Shown in pieces: positions 48,120 through 56,804 of a stretch of 64,000 bases of DNA. Below the pieces are notes generated by a model. That model searched no databases and had not been told where the DNA came from. It saw only the letters and a list, made by a program, of their open reading frames with translations. This DNA comes from Marinobacter zhejiangensis (lineage in GTDB: Bacteria > Pseudomonadota > Gammaproteobacteria > Pseudomonadales > Oleiphilaceae). Every line of letters starts with the position of its first letter. The stretch's first letter is position 1. The stretch covers positions 372,001 to 436,000 of the forward strand of contig NZ_FOUE01000003.1 of NCBI RefSeq assembly GCF_900114775.1, given 5' to 3'. The position numbers and the translations under genes were made by a program.

Positions 48120-49109
48120 TCAGGGCTTTTCCGCGATGACCGTGGCTCGCTTGGGGCCGGGGTAGCCTTCGATAGTCTTACTGGGGTCGTCCGGATCGAG
48201 GAAATCAGCCAGCGACTGGAACCGCATCCAGTCTGTACTTCGTTGCTCATCGGTTGTGGTGTCTGTCACATCGACCACTCGGGCATTGCGGTAACCGGCT
48301 CGATCAAGCCAGCGCAGCAGGGTGTCGCAACTGGGCAGGAACCAGACATTGCGCATTTGTCCGTATCGGTCCTCTGGCATCAGGCTGTAACCTTCCGGGC
48401 CATCCACCACCAGGGTCTCCAGAACCAGTTCGCCGCCCCGGCGAAGGGTGTCCTTGAGTTCAAGCAGGTGATCCAGGGGCGAGCGCCGATGGTACAGGAC
48501 CCCCATTGAAAAGGTGGTGTCGAAGCATTCGAGCCGCTCTGGTAGGTCTTCCATGCGCACAGGTAGCAGGTCCACGGGCACCTGGCCTAGATAGCGCTTT
48601 ACGCTGAGGAATTGGAACAAGAAGAGTAGCCCGGGATCTATGCCGACCACTCGCCGGGCGCCCTCGCCAAGCATGCGCCAGCAGTGGTAGCCCGAGCCAC
48701 AGCCAACATCAAGGATCTGGCGACCGTTAAGATCTGATACGTAGGGCGCAACCCGGTCCCATTTCCAGTCTGAACGCCACTCGGTGTCGATCGCCACGCC
48801 GAAGAAGTCAAAGGGGCCTTTACGCCAGGGCATAAGCCCTCGAAGGGCTGCTTCTGCCTGTTCACGGGAGCCATCGTCCATGCCGGGCGAGGTCAGTGTA
48901 ATAGCGGAACGATCCAGTTCTGCGGTGACGTCGGCAAGCTCCGGTAGTTGCTGCCAGGCGGCTTGCCAGCGTTGAATGTCGCCGTGAGGGTTGGTGTCGA
49001 AGCGTGCGGCCAGTTGCTGGTTCAGCACGTCGACCCAGCCCTCCAGGCCTTGTGCTTCCAGGTTTTGGAGCAGCGGGCGATAGCAATCTTGCCAATCAAA
49101 GGTGCTCAT
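48120..49109 (-). CDS. cmoB: tRNA U34 carboxymethyltransferase CmoB
   Basis: A 329-aa enzyme that uses carboxy-S-adenosylmethionine (from CmoA) to make cmo5U at tRNA position 34. SAM-binding: ILDVGCGSGYHCWRMLG. Others: WRSDWKWDR, SMGVLYHRRSPLDHLLELK, RMRNVWFLPS-like segment (QMRNVWFLPSCDTL). The ATG at 49109 overlaps the cmoA stop (ATGA). Confidence 0.95.
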   Translation of the reverse strand: MSTFDWQDCYRPLLQNLEAQGLEGWVDVLNQQLAARFDTNPHGDIQRWQAAWQQLPELADVTAELDRSAITLTSPGMDDGSREQAEAALRGLMPWRKGPFDFFGVAIDTEWRSDWKWDRVAPYVSDLNGRQILDVGCGSGYHCWRMLGEGARRVVGIDPGLLFLFQFLSVKRYLGQVPVDLLPVRMEDLPERLECFDTTFSMGVLYHRRSPLDHLLELKDTLRRGGELVLETLVVDGPEGYSLMPEDRYGQMRNVWFLPSCDTLLRWLDRAGYRNARVVDVTDTTTDEQRSTDWMRFQSLADFLDPDDPSKTIEGYPGPKRATVIAEKP

Positions 49110-49870
49110 GCCTGGCTCCCTGCGGATTTGATCGCCAGCAACGAGACGAAGTTGAAGCACTGGTACCACAGTATGACCTGGTCGAAACCGGAATGTATCA
49201 GCCTTTCCCGGTGTTGCTGGAGGGTTTCCGGTATCAATACCCGCTCAATGGCGGCGCGCTTCTGGCTGATCTCTAGATCGCTATAGCCGTTAGCGCGTTT
49301 GAATTCATGGTGAAGACGGGTTTGGGTGTCCTGCTCGAGAGCTGACTCAAAGCGGATCTTTTCCGATAGGATTAATACGCCTCCGGGGCGGGTCGCGCTG
49401 GCAATCCGGGTTAGCAGCTCCTCGCGTCGTTCGGGCGCTACAAACTGCAGGGTGAAGTTGAGTGTGGTGACCGAGGCATTGCTGAACCGTGAGTCGAGAA
49501 TGTCTTCGCAACGGAGGGTGACTGGCAATGGATGGTCATCAAGGGCGACGTAATGCTCACAGCGCTCCAGCATATCCGCAGAGTTATCGATGCCGGTTAG
49601 GGTGACGTCGTCGTAGCGAATACCGTGGCGCATGGCCAGTGTTGACGCGCCCAGTGAACAGCCCAGGTCGTAGCAGTTGCTCCCGGGCTGGACGTACTGA
49701 TCGGTAATGACCTCAATCATCGGAATGATGGTGGTGTACCCGGGCACGGACCTGCGGATCATGTCTGGAAATACACGGGCGACCGATGCATCAAAGCGAA
49801 AATCCGTGTGGGGTTGCTCGTGAGCAAACAGGCGATCGGTAAGTTGTTCGCGCTGCTTTTTCTCGGTCAT
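49106..49870 (-). CDS. cmoA: Carboxy-S-adenosyl-L-methionine synthase CmoA
   Basis: A 254-aa enzyme making Cx-SAM from SAM and prephenate. Motifs: VFPDMIRRSVPGY, YDLGCSLGASTLAMRHG and NFTLQFVAPERREELL. It precedes cmoB in one operon with a 4-nt overlap. Its own start overlaps the stop of the 125-aa gene upstream in the same manner, so at least three genes are coupled. Confidence 0.95.
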   Translation of the reverse strand: MTEKKQREQLTDRLFAHEQPHTDFRFDASVARVFPDMIRRSVPGYTTIIPMIEVITDQYVQPGSNCYDLGCSLGASTLAMRHGIRYDDVTLTGIDNSADMLERCEHYVALDDHPLPVTLRCEDILDSRFSNASVTTLNFTLQFVAPERREELLTRIASATRPGGVLILSEKIRFESALEQDTQTRLHHEFKRANGYSDLEISQKRAAIERVLIPETLQQHRERLIHSGFDQVILWYQCFNFVSLLAIKSAGSQA

Positions 49871-50244
49871 TGCGGGCTCTCCGGCGCTGCTGGCTGGGCA
49901 TTGCTCGTAGCTGGGGAAACATACGTGTGGATGTCTCCGCAGCGAACACCCCGGCTCTTGTAGTCCAGAAGGATGGCGCGGAAGGCTGCGTCCACGTCGG
50001 AGGCAATGGCCAGGTAGCCCTGTTCGCAGACTGCATGAAGTTCAGAGGATTTGGGGGACATCCGTACGTCCTCGCCATCCGGCGACAGGTGGATGGCGGT
50101 AAAGGTGCCCAGTTCCGCGTCCTCCTTGTTCTCGTTATGGAGAAGGCGGCCATTCACCTCCAGCGTAATGACCGTGACCACAATGGTGGCCACCACAGCG
50201 ATGATCAGTGTACGGATGCTATAACGGGCCTCGGGTTGGCTCAT
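49867..50244 (-). CDS. Single-span membrane protein of unknown function upstream of cmoA
   Basis: A 125-aa protein with one N-terminal span (TLIIAVVATIVVTVITLEV) and a predicted periplasmic domain of about 85 residues containing two cysteines (AVCEQGYLAIASDVDAAF and SRGVRCGD), possibly a disulfide. The tail is Ala/Pro-rich. AGGAG precedes the ATG at 50244. The stop overlaps cmoA by 4 nt, and srkA lies 33 bp upstream. I recognise no family. The gene is real by RBS, overlap and codon pattern. Confidence 0.7.
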   Translation of the reverse strand: MSQPEARYSIRTLIIAVVATIVVTVITLEVNGRLLHNENKEDAELGTFTAIHLSPDGEDVRMSPKSSELHAVCEQGYLAIASDVDAAFRAILLDYKSRGVRCGDIHTYVSPATSNAQPAAPESPQ

Positions 50245-50277
50245 GGTGGGGACTCCTGGTGATAAAGGGGAAAGGGT

Positions 50278-51276
50278 TCAATATTGACCGGGGATGCTGA
50301 GCGGTGGCGCCTGCAGGGCGGCCAGTTGCTCCCGCAGGGCAAGAATCTGGTCTGACCAGTATCTGGGCTGTTCGAACCAGGGGAAATAGCGGGGGAACGC
50401 GGGGTCATCCCAGCGTCTTGCCAGCCAGGCGCTGTGGGCAATTTGCCGGTAGCAGCGCAAAGGTTCAATCAGGAAGCGTTCGCGGCGATCAAAGTCGCGG
50501 AACATTTCGTAGCCTTCCAGCAGTTCAGCGAACTGTGCGCCCTGGTCATTGTCCTCGCCATTCAGCAGGAGCCAGAGGTCCTGGACTGCCGGTCCAGTGC
50601 GGCAGTCATCAAGGTCAACGAACAGCATCTGTTCATCCCTCACCAGAATATTACCGGCGTGGCAGTCGCCATGAAGGCGGAGGGTAGAAACCGGGCCAGC
50701 CTCGTCAATACGGCGGGCGCAGTGATCAATCAGGTCGGGAATCAGGCTGTCCCAGGCTGGGCGCAGATCCTGCGGAATCCAGCCATTGTCGGTCAGGTAG
50801 CGGCTGAACTCGGTGATGCCGGGTAAGATGGCCAGCGTCGGGCGATCATCAAAGGGCTTTTGGGCGCCAACATTGTGAAGCTGCCCCAACCACTGGCCCA
50901 ATCGGTAGAGGGTGTCTGTGGTGCTGGTATCCGGGGCTTGTCCACCTCGTTGCGGGAACAGGGCGTAGAAAAAGTCGCCATGACGGGCCAGGGTGTCTCC
51001 TGACGGCATGGCCAGTGGTGCCACCACTGGAATATCGGCTTTCACCAGTTCCTGTGAGAAAGCGTGCTCCTCACGGATCTGAGCTTCGCTCCAGCGGCCT
51101 GGACGGTAAAACTTGGCGATGATGGACGGACCATCTTCGATGCCAATCTGGTAGACGCGGTTCTCGTAGCTGTTGAGGGCAAACAGTCGTCCGTTGACGA
51201 CATAGCCTTCGGCTTCGACAGCATCCAGAATACTGTCCGGGGTCAGGTGGTCATACGGGTGGGTGTTGTCGGTCAT
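50278..51276 (-). CDS. srkA: Stress-response serine/threonine kinase SrkA (YihE)
   Basis: A 332-aa APH-fold kinase that protects against stress-linked death in Escherichia coli. Catalytic region: LRLHGDCHAGNILV, then the metal-binding FVDLDDCRTGPAVQDLW. N-terminal nucleotide region: NSYENRVYQIG and FYRPGRWSEAQI. It stands between two unrecognised single-span proteins on the same strand. Confidence 0.93.
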   Translation of the reverse strand: MTDNTHPYDHLTPDSILDAVEAEGYVVNGRLFALNSYENRVYQIGIEDGPSIIAKFYRPGRWSEAQIREEHAFSQELVKADIPVVAPLAMPSGDTLARHGDFFYALFPQRGGQAPDTSTTDTLYRLGQWLGQLHNVGAQKPFDDRPTLAILPGITEFSRYLTDNGWIPQDLRPAWDSLIPDLIDHCARRIDEAGPVSTLRLHGDCHAGNILVRDEQMLFVDLDDCRTGPAVQDLWLLLNGEDNDQGAQFAELLEGYEMFRDFDRRERFLIEPLRCYRQIAHSAWLARRWDDPAFPRYFPWFEQPRYWSDQILALREQLAALQAPPLSIPGQY

Positions 51277-51286
51277 GGCCCCTCGA

Positions 51287-51709
51287 TCAGTGGCGTCGAT
51301 TTCCGTTGGTTTGCATGGCGGTCAGGTGATACCAGTTGCTGTCCAGTTCCCAGCGAACTCTGGTGATGTCGGGAGACTGTAGAACAACGTCACCAGCCTT
51401 GGCCTGGACCCTTGCAAGCTCGCGCTCGGCACGTTGCCAGTCACGATGGTTGTCGCTCAGATTGCGCATGCTGGGGAAAATGGTGATCAAGGCTTCCCGG
51501 GTACCCACATTCTGTGAGCGCAGCGAACTCATGACGGCTGTCTGACCTTCCACCCGAAGTACCCGGTGCTGGTAGGGGTAACTGCCGACCGTTTCGTCCT
51601 CTTTCAGGGTCTGGTTCAGGGTAATGACTTCAACACCCCGCCAGCCCAGCCAGCCGACGAATATGGCGGCGACAATCATTACAATGATGAACTGCTTCCT
51701 GTCAGACAT
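51287..51709 (-). CDS. Single-span membrane protein of unknown function upstream of srkA
   Basis: A 140-aa protein with an N-terminal span (FIIVMIVAAIFVGWLGWRG) and a soluble domain with RVEGQTAVMSSLRSQNVG and a helix RDWQRAERELARVQAK, ending in a basic Asn/Arg/His tail. No cysteine. It is 10 bp upstream of srkA. I know no name for it; being the first gene of the srkA run suggests an envelope-stress context. Confidence 0.65.
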   Translation of the reverse strand: MSDRKQFIIVMIVAAIFVGWLGWRGVEVITLNQTLKEDETVGSYPYQHRVLRVEGQTAVMSSLRSQNVGTREALITIFPSMRNLSDNHRDWQRAERELARVQAKAGDVVLQSPDITRVRWELDSNWYHLTAMQTNGNRRH

Positions 51710-51859
51710 GGCTTCCTGGCTCCCTGCGCCTGCGCGGTTTTATCCGGCGCTAAGTATATCCTGTTCACCCGGCGAACACGAAGGCAAAAGCCAGGAGTGG
51801 ATTTCACTAACCGGTCGCGTTTGCCATACTTGCCGGCGAACCCTTTGGGAGTGAGTTGG

Positions 51860-53002
51860 GTGAAGACACTGGGAAACCCGGATTTGGGAAAACAGACGCT
51901 GGAAAGACTGTCCGTTGACACGGTGGTGATCGGTGCCGGAGTTGTCGGGCTGGCGGTAGCCCGGGCGTTGGCGCTTCTCGGGCACGAGGTCTTCGTGCTT
52001 GAGGCTGGCGACCGCTTTGGTGAAGGGTTGTCCTCCCGAAACAGCGAAGTGATCCATGCAGGCATCTATTACCCGAAAGACTCCTTGAAGGCGCACCTGT
52101 GCGTCCAGGGGCGGCAGCGGCTCTATGAGTACTGCGACCAGCGGAAGGTGCCTTATCGCAAGTGTGGAAAGTGGATTGTTGGGGTGGGGAGCGATCAGTC
52201 AGGCGAGCTGGAAGCGATCCGTAAGCGGGCAGAAGCCAATGGGGTGGAGCTTGGCTTTGTCGAGGCCGAGGCTCTCCATCGTCGGTTGCCCGGCCTGCGT
52301 GTATCCGCGGCGCTGTATTCGGCCGAAACCGGAATCATCGACAGTCACCAGCTGATGCTTTGCCTACTGGCGGACCTTGAGGCTATGGCCGGCCAGCTTA
52401 TCTGCCAAGCCCCGGTTGTTGCGGCGCAGAGCGACAACGGTACCCATCTGTTAACGGTTGGGGGGGCGGCGCCCTGCCAGGTTGAGGCCCGACATGTCGT
52501 CAATGCTGCTGGGCTAGGCGCGGTGCCGCTTGCTGGGCGCTGGGAGGGCTACCCTCAGATCTTGTGCCCCACGCAGTACTTCGCCCGGGGTGTTTACTTC
52601 AGCTATAACGGTGCTCACCCGTTCAATGAGCTGATTTACCCACTGCCGGAGCCGGGCGGGTTAGGTATCCACCTCACGCTCGACCTGGCCGGTCAGGCAC
52701 GCTTTGGGCCAGATGTGGAGTGGATCGAGCGCCCGGATTTCACCGTTGACCCCCGGCGGGCGGCGATGTTTGCTCAGTCCGTTAAGGCATGGTGGCCGGG
52801 CCTGAGGCCGGACCGGCTGCAGCCGGCTTACGCGGGGGTCCGGCCAAAGCTGTCCGGCCCAGGCGAGGCTGCAGCGGATTTTGATATCCAGAGCCCGTTT
52901 CATCATGGCGTACCGGGGTTGGTTCACCTGTTTGGTATTGAGTCGCCCGGGCTGACCTCCTGCCTTTCGTTGGCCGACTATGTTGCAGCCTGCATCAGTT
53001 AG
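51860..53002 (+). CDS. FAD-dependent oxidoreductase, L-2-hydroxyglutarate oxidase-like
   Basis: A 380-aa DAO-fold flavoprotein. FAD-binding: TVVIGAGVVGLAVARAL, then SSRNSEVIHAGIYYP. Later: GVRPKLSGPGEAAADF and FGIESPGLTSCLSLADYV. These are the motifs of the LhgO / L-2-hydroxyglutarate dehydrogenase group, which repairs a metabolic side product. The reading frame is open far upstream; the GTG at 51860 gives the family length, with GGGAG before it. Substrate assignment is by family only. Its 3' end overlaps comF tail-to-tail by 8 bp. Confidence 0.85.
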   Translation: MKTLGNPDLGKQTLERLSVDTVVIGAGVVGLAVARALALLGHEVFVLEAGDRFGEGLSSRNSEVIHAGIYYPKDSLKAHLCVQGRQRLYEYCDQRKVPYRKCGKWIVGVGSDQSGELEAIRKRAEANGVELGFVEAEALHRRLPGLRVSAALYSAETGIIDSHQLMLCLLADLEAMAGQLICQAPVVAAQSDNGTHLLTVGGAAPCQVEARHVVNAAGLGAVPLAGRWEGYPQILCPTQYFARGVYFSYNGAHPFNELIYPLPEPGGLGIHLTLDLAGQARFGPDVEWIERPDFTVDPRRAAMFAQSVKAWWPGLRPDRLQPAYAGVRPKLSGPGEAAADFDIQSPFHHGVPGLVHLFGIESPGLTSCLSLADYVAACIS

Positions 53003-53774
53003 GGGTGCGGGCGAGCACCCAGATCTGAATATCGCTGGCACCCGCCGAACGTAGCTCCCTGGCAAGAATGCGGGCCGTTGCCCCAGTGGTCATGACGTCG
53101 TCGATGATGGCGACCTTGGCCGGCAGTCGCCGGTTAACCCGCACAACCCCCTTGAGGTTATCCATTCGTTGACGTCGGTTGAGGCCGGATTGCCGTGGTG
53201 CCACACGGACTCGTTCCAAGGTGGTTGACGACCAGGGAATACCCAGGCGCTTGCTGAGTTGTTCCGCAATGTCATCGGCCTGGTTGAAGCCGCGCTGGCG
53301 CCGTCGTTTTTTATGCATCGGGCTGGGGATCAACAGGTCGGGGCGATGTTCGGGCGAGGATTCCAGATGGCTGGCCAGATGATCTCCGAATAGGTTGATC
53401 AAAGGGTGGCCGAACGCCAGTTGCCGACGGTATTTGTAGTGGCCAATCATGCGGTTCAGCGGGAACTGGTACACCCAGGGGGCAACGACCCCGGTGAATG
53501 AGGGAGGGTCTGACTGGCAAGTACCGCACAGAAGCGACTCTGGATGGCGCCCGTGTGCTTTGGGTGGTGCTGCTATTGGTGCGATTGGTGGAGTGAGGGG
53601 AAGGGCGCATTGGCGGCAGCGATGTATGTTTTCTGCGAGTTGTTGCTGGCACTGGGGGCAGAGGCCAGCGTGGTTGCCTGCGGCCAGGCAGGCTACGCAG
53701 GTCTGGTGAACCTGGAGTTTGCTGTTAACCTTTCGTTTAATTTGGGTTGACAGCGATAAAAGTCCCTTTATCAT
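52995..53774 (-). CDS. comF: ComF family phosphoribosyltransferase-like protein
   Basis: A 259-aa protein needed for natural transformation in other bacteria. Two CxxC pairs (CVACLAAGNHAGLCPQC, CRQCALPL, later CGTC) form a zinc-ribbon start. The PRTase motif VAIIDDVMTTGATARI is complete and the LIPSPMHKKRRRQRGFNQA loop is present. The ATG at 53774 is used; the frame continues upstream but homology does not. It is divergent from bioB and its 5' end overlaps the bioB promoter. Confidence 0.92.
   Translation of the reverse strand: MIKGLLSLSTQIKRKVNSKLQVHQTCVACLAAGNHAGLCPQCQQQLAENIHRCRQCALPLTPPIAPIAAPPKAHGRHPESLLCGTCQSDPPSFTGVVAPWVYQFPLNRMIGHYKYRRQLAFGHPLINLFGDHLASHLESSPEHRPDLLIPSPMHKKRRRQRGFNQADDIAEQLSKRLGIPWSSTTLERVRVAPRQSGLNRRQRMDNLKGVVRVNRRLPAKVAIIDDVMTTGATARILARELRSAGASDIQIWVLARTPN
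53747..53774 (+). promoter_or_regulatory. Predicted bioB promoter
   Basis: A perfect TTGACA (53747-53752) and TATCAT (53769-53774) are spaced 16 bp. Transcription would start near 53780, just before the BirA-like operator. The -10 box coincides with the comF start codon on the other strand. Confidence 0.65.
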
Positions 53775-53783
53775 TTGCTCAAT

Positions 53784-53815
53784 CCGTAAACCCTGGAAAG
53801 ACGCAAAGTTAACAG
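53784..53815. promoter_or_regulatory. BirA-type biotin operator before bioB
   Basis: CCGTAAACC (53784-53792) and AGTTAACAG (53807-53815) are separated by 14 bp. This agrees with the BirA consensus TTGTAAACC-N14/15-GGTTTACAA at the GTAAACC and GTTxACA cores. It lies 10 bp upstream of the bioB ATG and at or just downstream of the expected start site, so biotinyl-AMP-loaded BirA would repress the operon. Confidence 0.7.
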
Positions 53816-53824
53816 GACCTGCAC

Positions 53825-54883
53825 ATGACCGCCACTGCGATTCGCCACGACTGGACCGTTCAGGAAGTTCGAGCACTGCTGGAACTGCCGTTCAATGACT
53901 TGATCTTCAAGGCGCAGACCGTGCACCGGGAGCACTTCGATCCCAATGAAGTGCAGGTCAGCACCTTGCTGTCGATCAAGACCGGTGCCTGCCCGGAGGA
54001 CTGCAAGTATTGTCCCCAGAGTGGCCATTACAACACCGGACTCGAGAAAGAAAAGCTGCTTGAGATCGAGCGGGTGGTGGCAGAAGCGAAGGCGGCCCGT
54101 GAAAAAGGCGCATCCCGGTTCTGTATGGGAGCCGCCTGGCGCAGCCCCGCTAAGAAAGATATGCCGTACGTTCTCGATATGGTTCGTCAGGTCAAGTCCC
54201 TGGGGCTGGAAACCTGCATGACCCTCGGTATGTTGAAGGAAGAGCAGGCGCAAGAGCTGGCCGATGCCGGCCTTGACTACTACAACCATAACCTCGATAC
54301 CTCCGAAAAATACTACAACCACATCATTACCACCCGTACCTACCAGGATCGTCTGGACACTCTGGATAACGTCCGCAAGGCCGGTATGAAAGTGTGTTGT
54401 GGCGGCATCATGGGTATGGGCGAAGATCTGGATGACCGCGCAGGGTTGCTGGTCCAGCTGGCGAACCTGCCTCAGCACCCGGAAAGCGTGCCAGTGAACA
54501 TGCTGGTCAAGGTTGAGGGTACTCCGTTGGATCAGGTCGATGATCTGGACCCATTCGATTTCATTCGGACCATCGCGGTTGCCCGTATCATCATGCCGGA
54601 ATCTCATGTGCGCCTGTCTGCGGGCCGAGAAAACATGAATGAGCAGATGCAGGCGATGTGTTTCCTGGCTGGCGCCAACTCGATCTTCTATGGGGAAAAA
54701 CTGCTCACCACCGCGAACCCTGAAGCAGACCGTGACCGTGAACTGTTCCGCCGCTTGGGTATTCGCCCGGAACAGCGTGAGCAGAGCCATACCGAGGAAG
54801 AGCAGGTGGAGGCACTGACGGATGCCGTTGAGTACGAACGCACTCGCCATATGTTCTATGACGCGACCCGCGAGTCCGCTTGA
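53825..54883 (+). CDS. bioB: Biotin synthase
   Basis: A 352-aa radical SAM enzyme inserting sulfur into dethiobiotin. Cluster motif: [16 protein letters not shown]. Also [12 protein letters not shown] and the auxiliary-cluster arginine in [20 protein letters not shown] lies before the ATG at 53825. First gene of a bioB-F-H-C-D run under one promoter and operator. Confidence 0.98.
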   Translation: MTATAIRHDWTVQEVRALLELPFNDLIFKAQTVHREHFDPNEVQVSTLLSIKTGACPEDCKYCPQSGHYNTGLEKEKLLEIERVVAEAKAAREKGASRFCMGAAWRSPAKKDMPYVLDMVRQVKSLGLETCMTLGMLKEEQAQELADAGLDYYNHNLDTSEKYYNHIITTRTYQDRLDTLDNVRKAGMKVCCGGIMGMGEDLDDRAGLLVQLANLPQHPESVPVNMLVKVEGTPLDQVDDLDPFDFIRTIAVARIIMPESHVRLSAGRENMNEQMQAMCFLAGANSIFYGEKLLTTANPEADRDRELFRRLGIRPEQREQSHTEEEQVEALTDAVEYERTRHMFYDATRESA

Positions 54884-54895
54884 GGCCTGTACGTT

Positions 54896-56056
54896 TTGCG
54901 CGACTTTGCTGCGGAACTTGAGGCAAGAAAGGACGCGGGGCTCTACCGGCGCCGGAGACTGGTCAGTGGGCCGCAACAGCCGAATCTGACGACAGACGGT
55001 AACGCGGTCCTGGCATTTTGCAGCAACGACTACCTGGGGCTGGCAAACGACCCCGTGGTCGCTGAGGCGCTGCACCAGGCCCTGCCGGAAACCGGTGTTG
55101 GTGGCGGGGCATCCCATCTGGTCTGCGGTCACCACGACGAGCATCACCTTCTGGAACAGGCACTGGCGGACCTGACAAAGCGGTCCGCCGCCCTGTTCTT
55201 TTCAACCGGCTACATGGCCAACCTGGGCGTGATCACAGCGTTGGCGGGCCGCGGTGACACCATCTTTTCAGACCGCCTGAACCATGCTTCCATTATCGAC
55301 GGTTGCCAGCTGAGCCGGGCCAAGGTGCGACGTTACCCCCATGCCGATGTGGCCGCGCTTGCGGAACTGCTCGCAACGACCTCCGGGCATAAGCTGGTGG
55401 TTACCGATGGGGTGTTCAGCATGGATGGCGACATAGCCCCCCTGGCTGAGATGGCTCGTCTGTGTCGGGAACACGACGCCCTCCTGGTGGTCGATGATGC
55501 CCACGGACTTGGCGTGCTGGGGGAACAGGGTGCTGGAACCCTGGAACAGCTGGGCCTGTCGGAGGATGACGTGCCGATCCTGATTGGTACGCTGGGCAAG
55601 GCCGTCGGAACCAGTGGCGCCTTCGTTGCCGGTCCGGCGCTGCTGATGGACTACCTGGTACAGAAAGCCCGAACCTACATTTATACCACCGCCATGCCTC
55701 CTGCGATGGCGCGGGCTACCCGCGCTGCCCTGGCACTGGTTCGCTCCGAGCCACAGCGTCGGGCCCATTTGCAGCACCTCATTGGTCGTTTTCGTGCCGA
55801 AGCCCAGGCTTTGGGTTACCGCTTAATGCCGTCAGAAACCCCGATCCAGCCGATCGAGGTGGGAGATAACTGGGCAGCGCTGGAACTGAGCCGGGAGCTG
55901 GAGGCACGAGGTTTGCTGGTTACCGCGATCCGTCCACCAACGGTCCCTGAAGGTGAAGCGCGGTTGCGGGTGACTTTCAGTGCCGCCCACACCGACGCCG
56001 ACCTGGATCGTTTGTTGGCCGGGCTGGCGGATTGCCGATGTTTTTACCCGGGGTAA
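54896..56056 (+). CDS. bioF: 8-amino-7-oxononanoate synthase
   Basis: A 386-aa PLP enzyme joining pimeloyl-ACP and alanine. Motifs: CSNDYLGLAND, VDDAHGLGVLGEQGAG and the PLP lysine in IGTLGKAVGTSG. The start is TTG at 54896 with GAGG about 9 nt upstream; no ATG fits and homology (FAAELEARKDAGLYRRRR) begins at once. It is 12 bp past bioB. Confidence 0.96.
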   Translation: MRDFAAELEARKDAGLYRRRRLVSGPQQPNLTTDGNAVLAFCSNDYLGLANDPVVAEALHQALPETGVGGGASHLVCGHHDEHHLLEQALADLTKRSAALFFSTGYMANLGVITALAGRGDTIFSDRLNHASIIDGCQLSRAKVRRYPHADVAALAELLATTSGHKLVVTDGVFSMDGDIAPLAEMARLCREHDALLVVDDAHGLGVLGEQGAGTLEQLGLSEDDVPILIGTLGKAVGTSGAFVAGPALLMDYLVQKARTYIYTTAMPPAMARATRAALALVRSEPQRRAHLQHLIGRFRAEAQALGYRLMPSETPIQPIEVGDNWAALELSRELEARGLLVTAIRPPTVPEGEARLRVTFSAAHTDADLDRLLAGLADCRCFYPG

Positions 56057-56060
56057 TACG

Positions 56061-56804
56061 ATGACTTCACCTGCATCATACCCGGCCCTGGTCCTGGTCG
56101 GTGGCTGGGGTGTGTCTGCGGCGATGGTGGAGCCCGTGGTTGCCGGTTGGCCTGGAGATGTTCAGGTGGTCAGCCTGGATTCCAATCTGGTTGCCGGGGT
56201 GGAAAGTATCGAGGACCTCGCCTCTGCACTGCAGTCTGCGTTTCCTCGGCCGGCGGTATGGCTGGGGTGGTCTCAGGGTGGGCAGGTTGCTATGTCAGTG
56301 GCTCAACAGGCCCCCGATCAGGTCTTGGCGGTCGTTACCCTGTGCAGCTTCCCCCGGTTTGTTGCGGCGGACGATTGGCCGTACGGGATGTTGCCTGACA
56401 CGTTCAGGCAGTTCCGCGAGGGCGTCGAGCGGGAGCCGGAACGTTACTGGAAGCGGTTTCTGGCGTTACAGGTACTGGGAAGTGCCGATGAAAAGTCGGG
56501 GCGGCGTGATCTCGCTCCGTGGCTGGCCACCGGGCCATCCCTGAGCCCTGAAGACCTGAGACGAACACTGGATTGGCTCGGTACCACCGATCAACGGCGG
56601 CTGTGGCAGCATCCCACGGTCAGTACCCTGCACCTGTGGGGTGATCAGGACTACCTGGTGGACAGTCACCTGGTGGACGTTATCGCAAACTGGGGCGGTG
56701 AAACACGCCAGGTATCGGGTATGGGGCATTGGCCCCGGGGCTCTGCCGTCGCCCGCTGTCAGGATGAAATTCGCCGTTTTGTCGCATCGCTGGGGGTGAG
56801 GTAA
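56061..56804 (+). CDS. bioH: Pimeloyl-ACP methyl ester carboxylesterase BioH
   Basis: A 247-aa alpha/beta hydrolase that removes the methyl group protecting pimeloyl-ACP. The nucleophile is Ser71 in GWSQGG; acid and His lie in LHLWGDQDYLVDSH and SGMGHWPRG. It is placed 4 bp after bioF and overlaps bioC by one base. Context supports BioH over a general esterase. Confidence 0.9.
   Translation: MTSPASYPALVLVGGWGVSAAMVEPVVAGWPGDVQVVSLDSNLVAGVESIEDLASALQSAFPRPAVWLGWSQGGQVAMSVAQQAPDQVLAVVTLCSFPRFVAADDWPYGMLPDTFRQFREGVEREPERYWKRFLALQVLGSADEKSGRRDLAPWLATGPSLSPEDLRRTLDWLGTTDQRRLWQHPTVSTLHLWGDQDYLVDSHLVDVIANWGGETRQVSGMGHWPRGSAVARCQDEIRRFVASLGVR

Noticed and set aside
53771..55147. A 458-codon open frame opposite bioB and the start of bioF
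   Set aside because: It lies wholly opposite bioB and bioF and has no family features.
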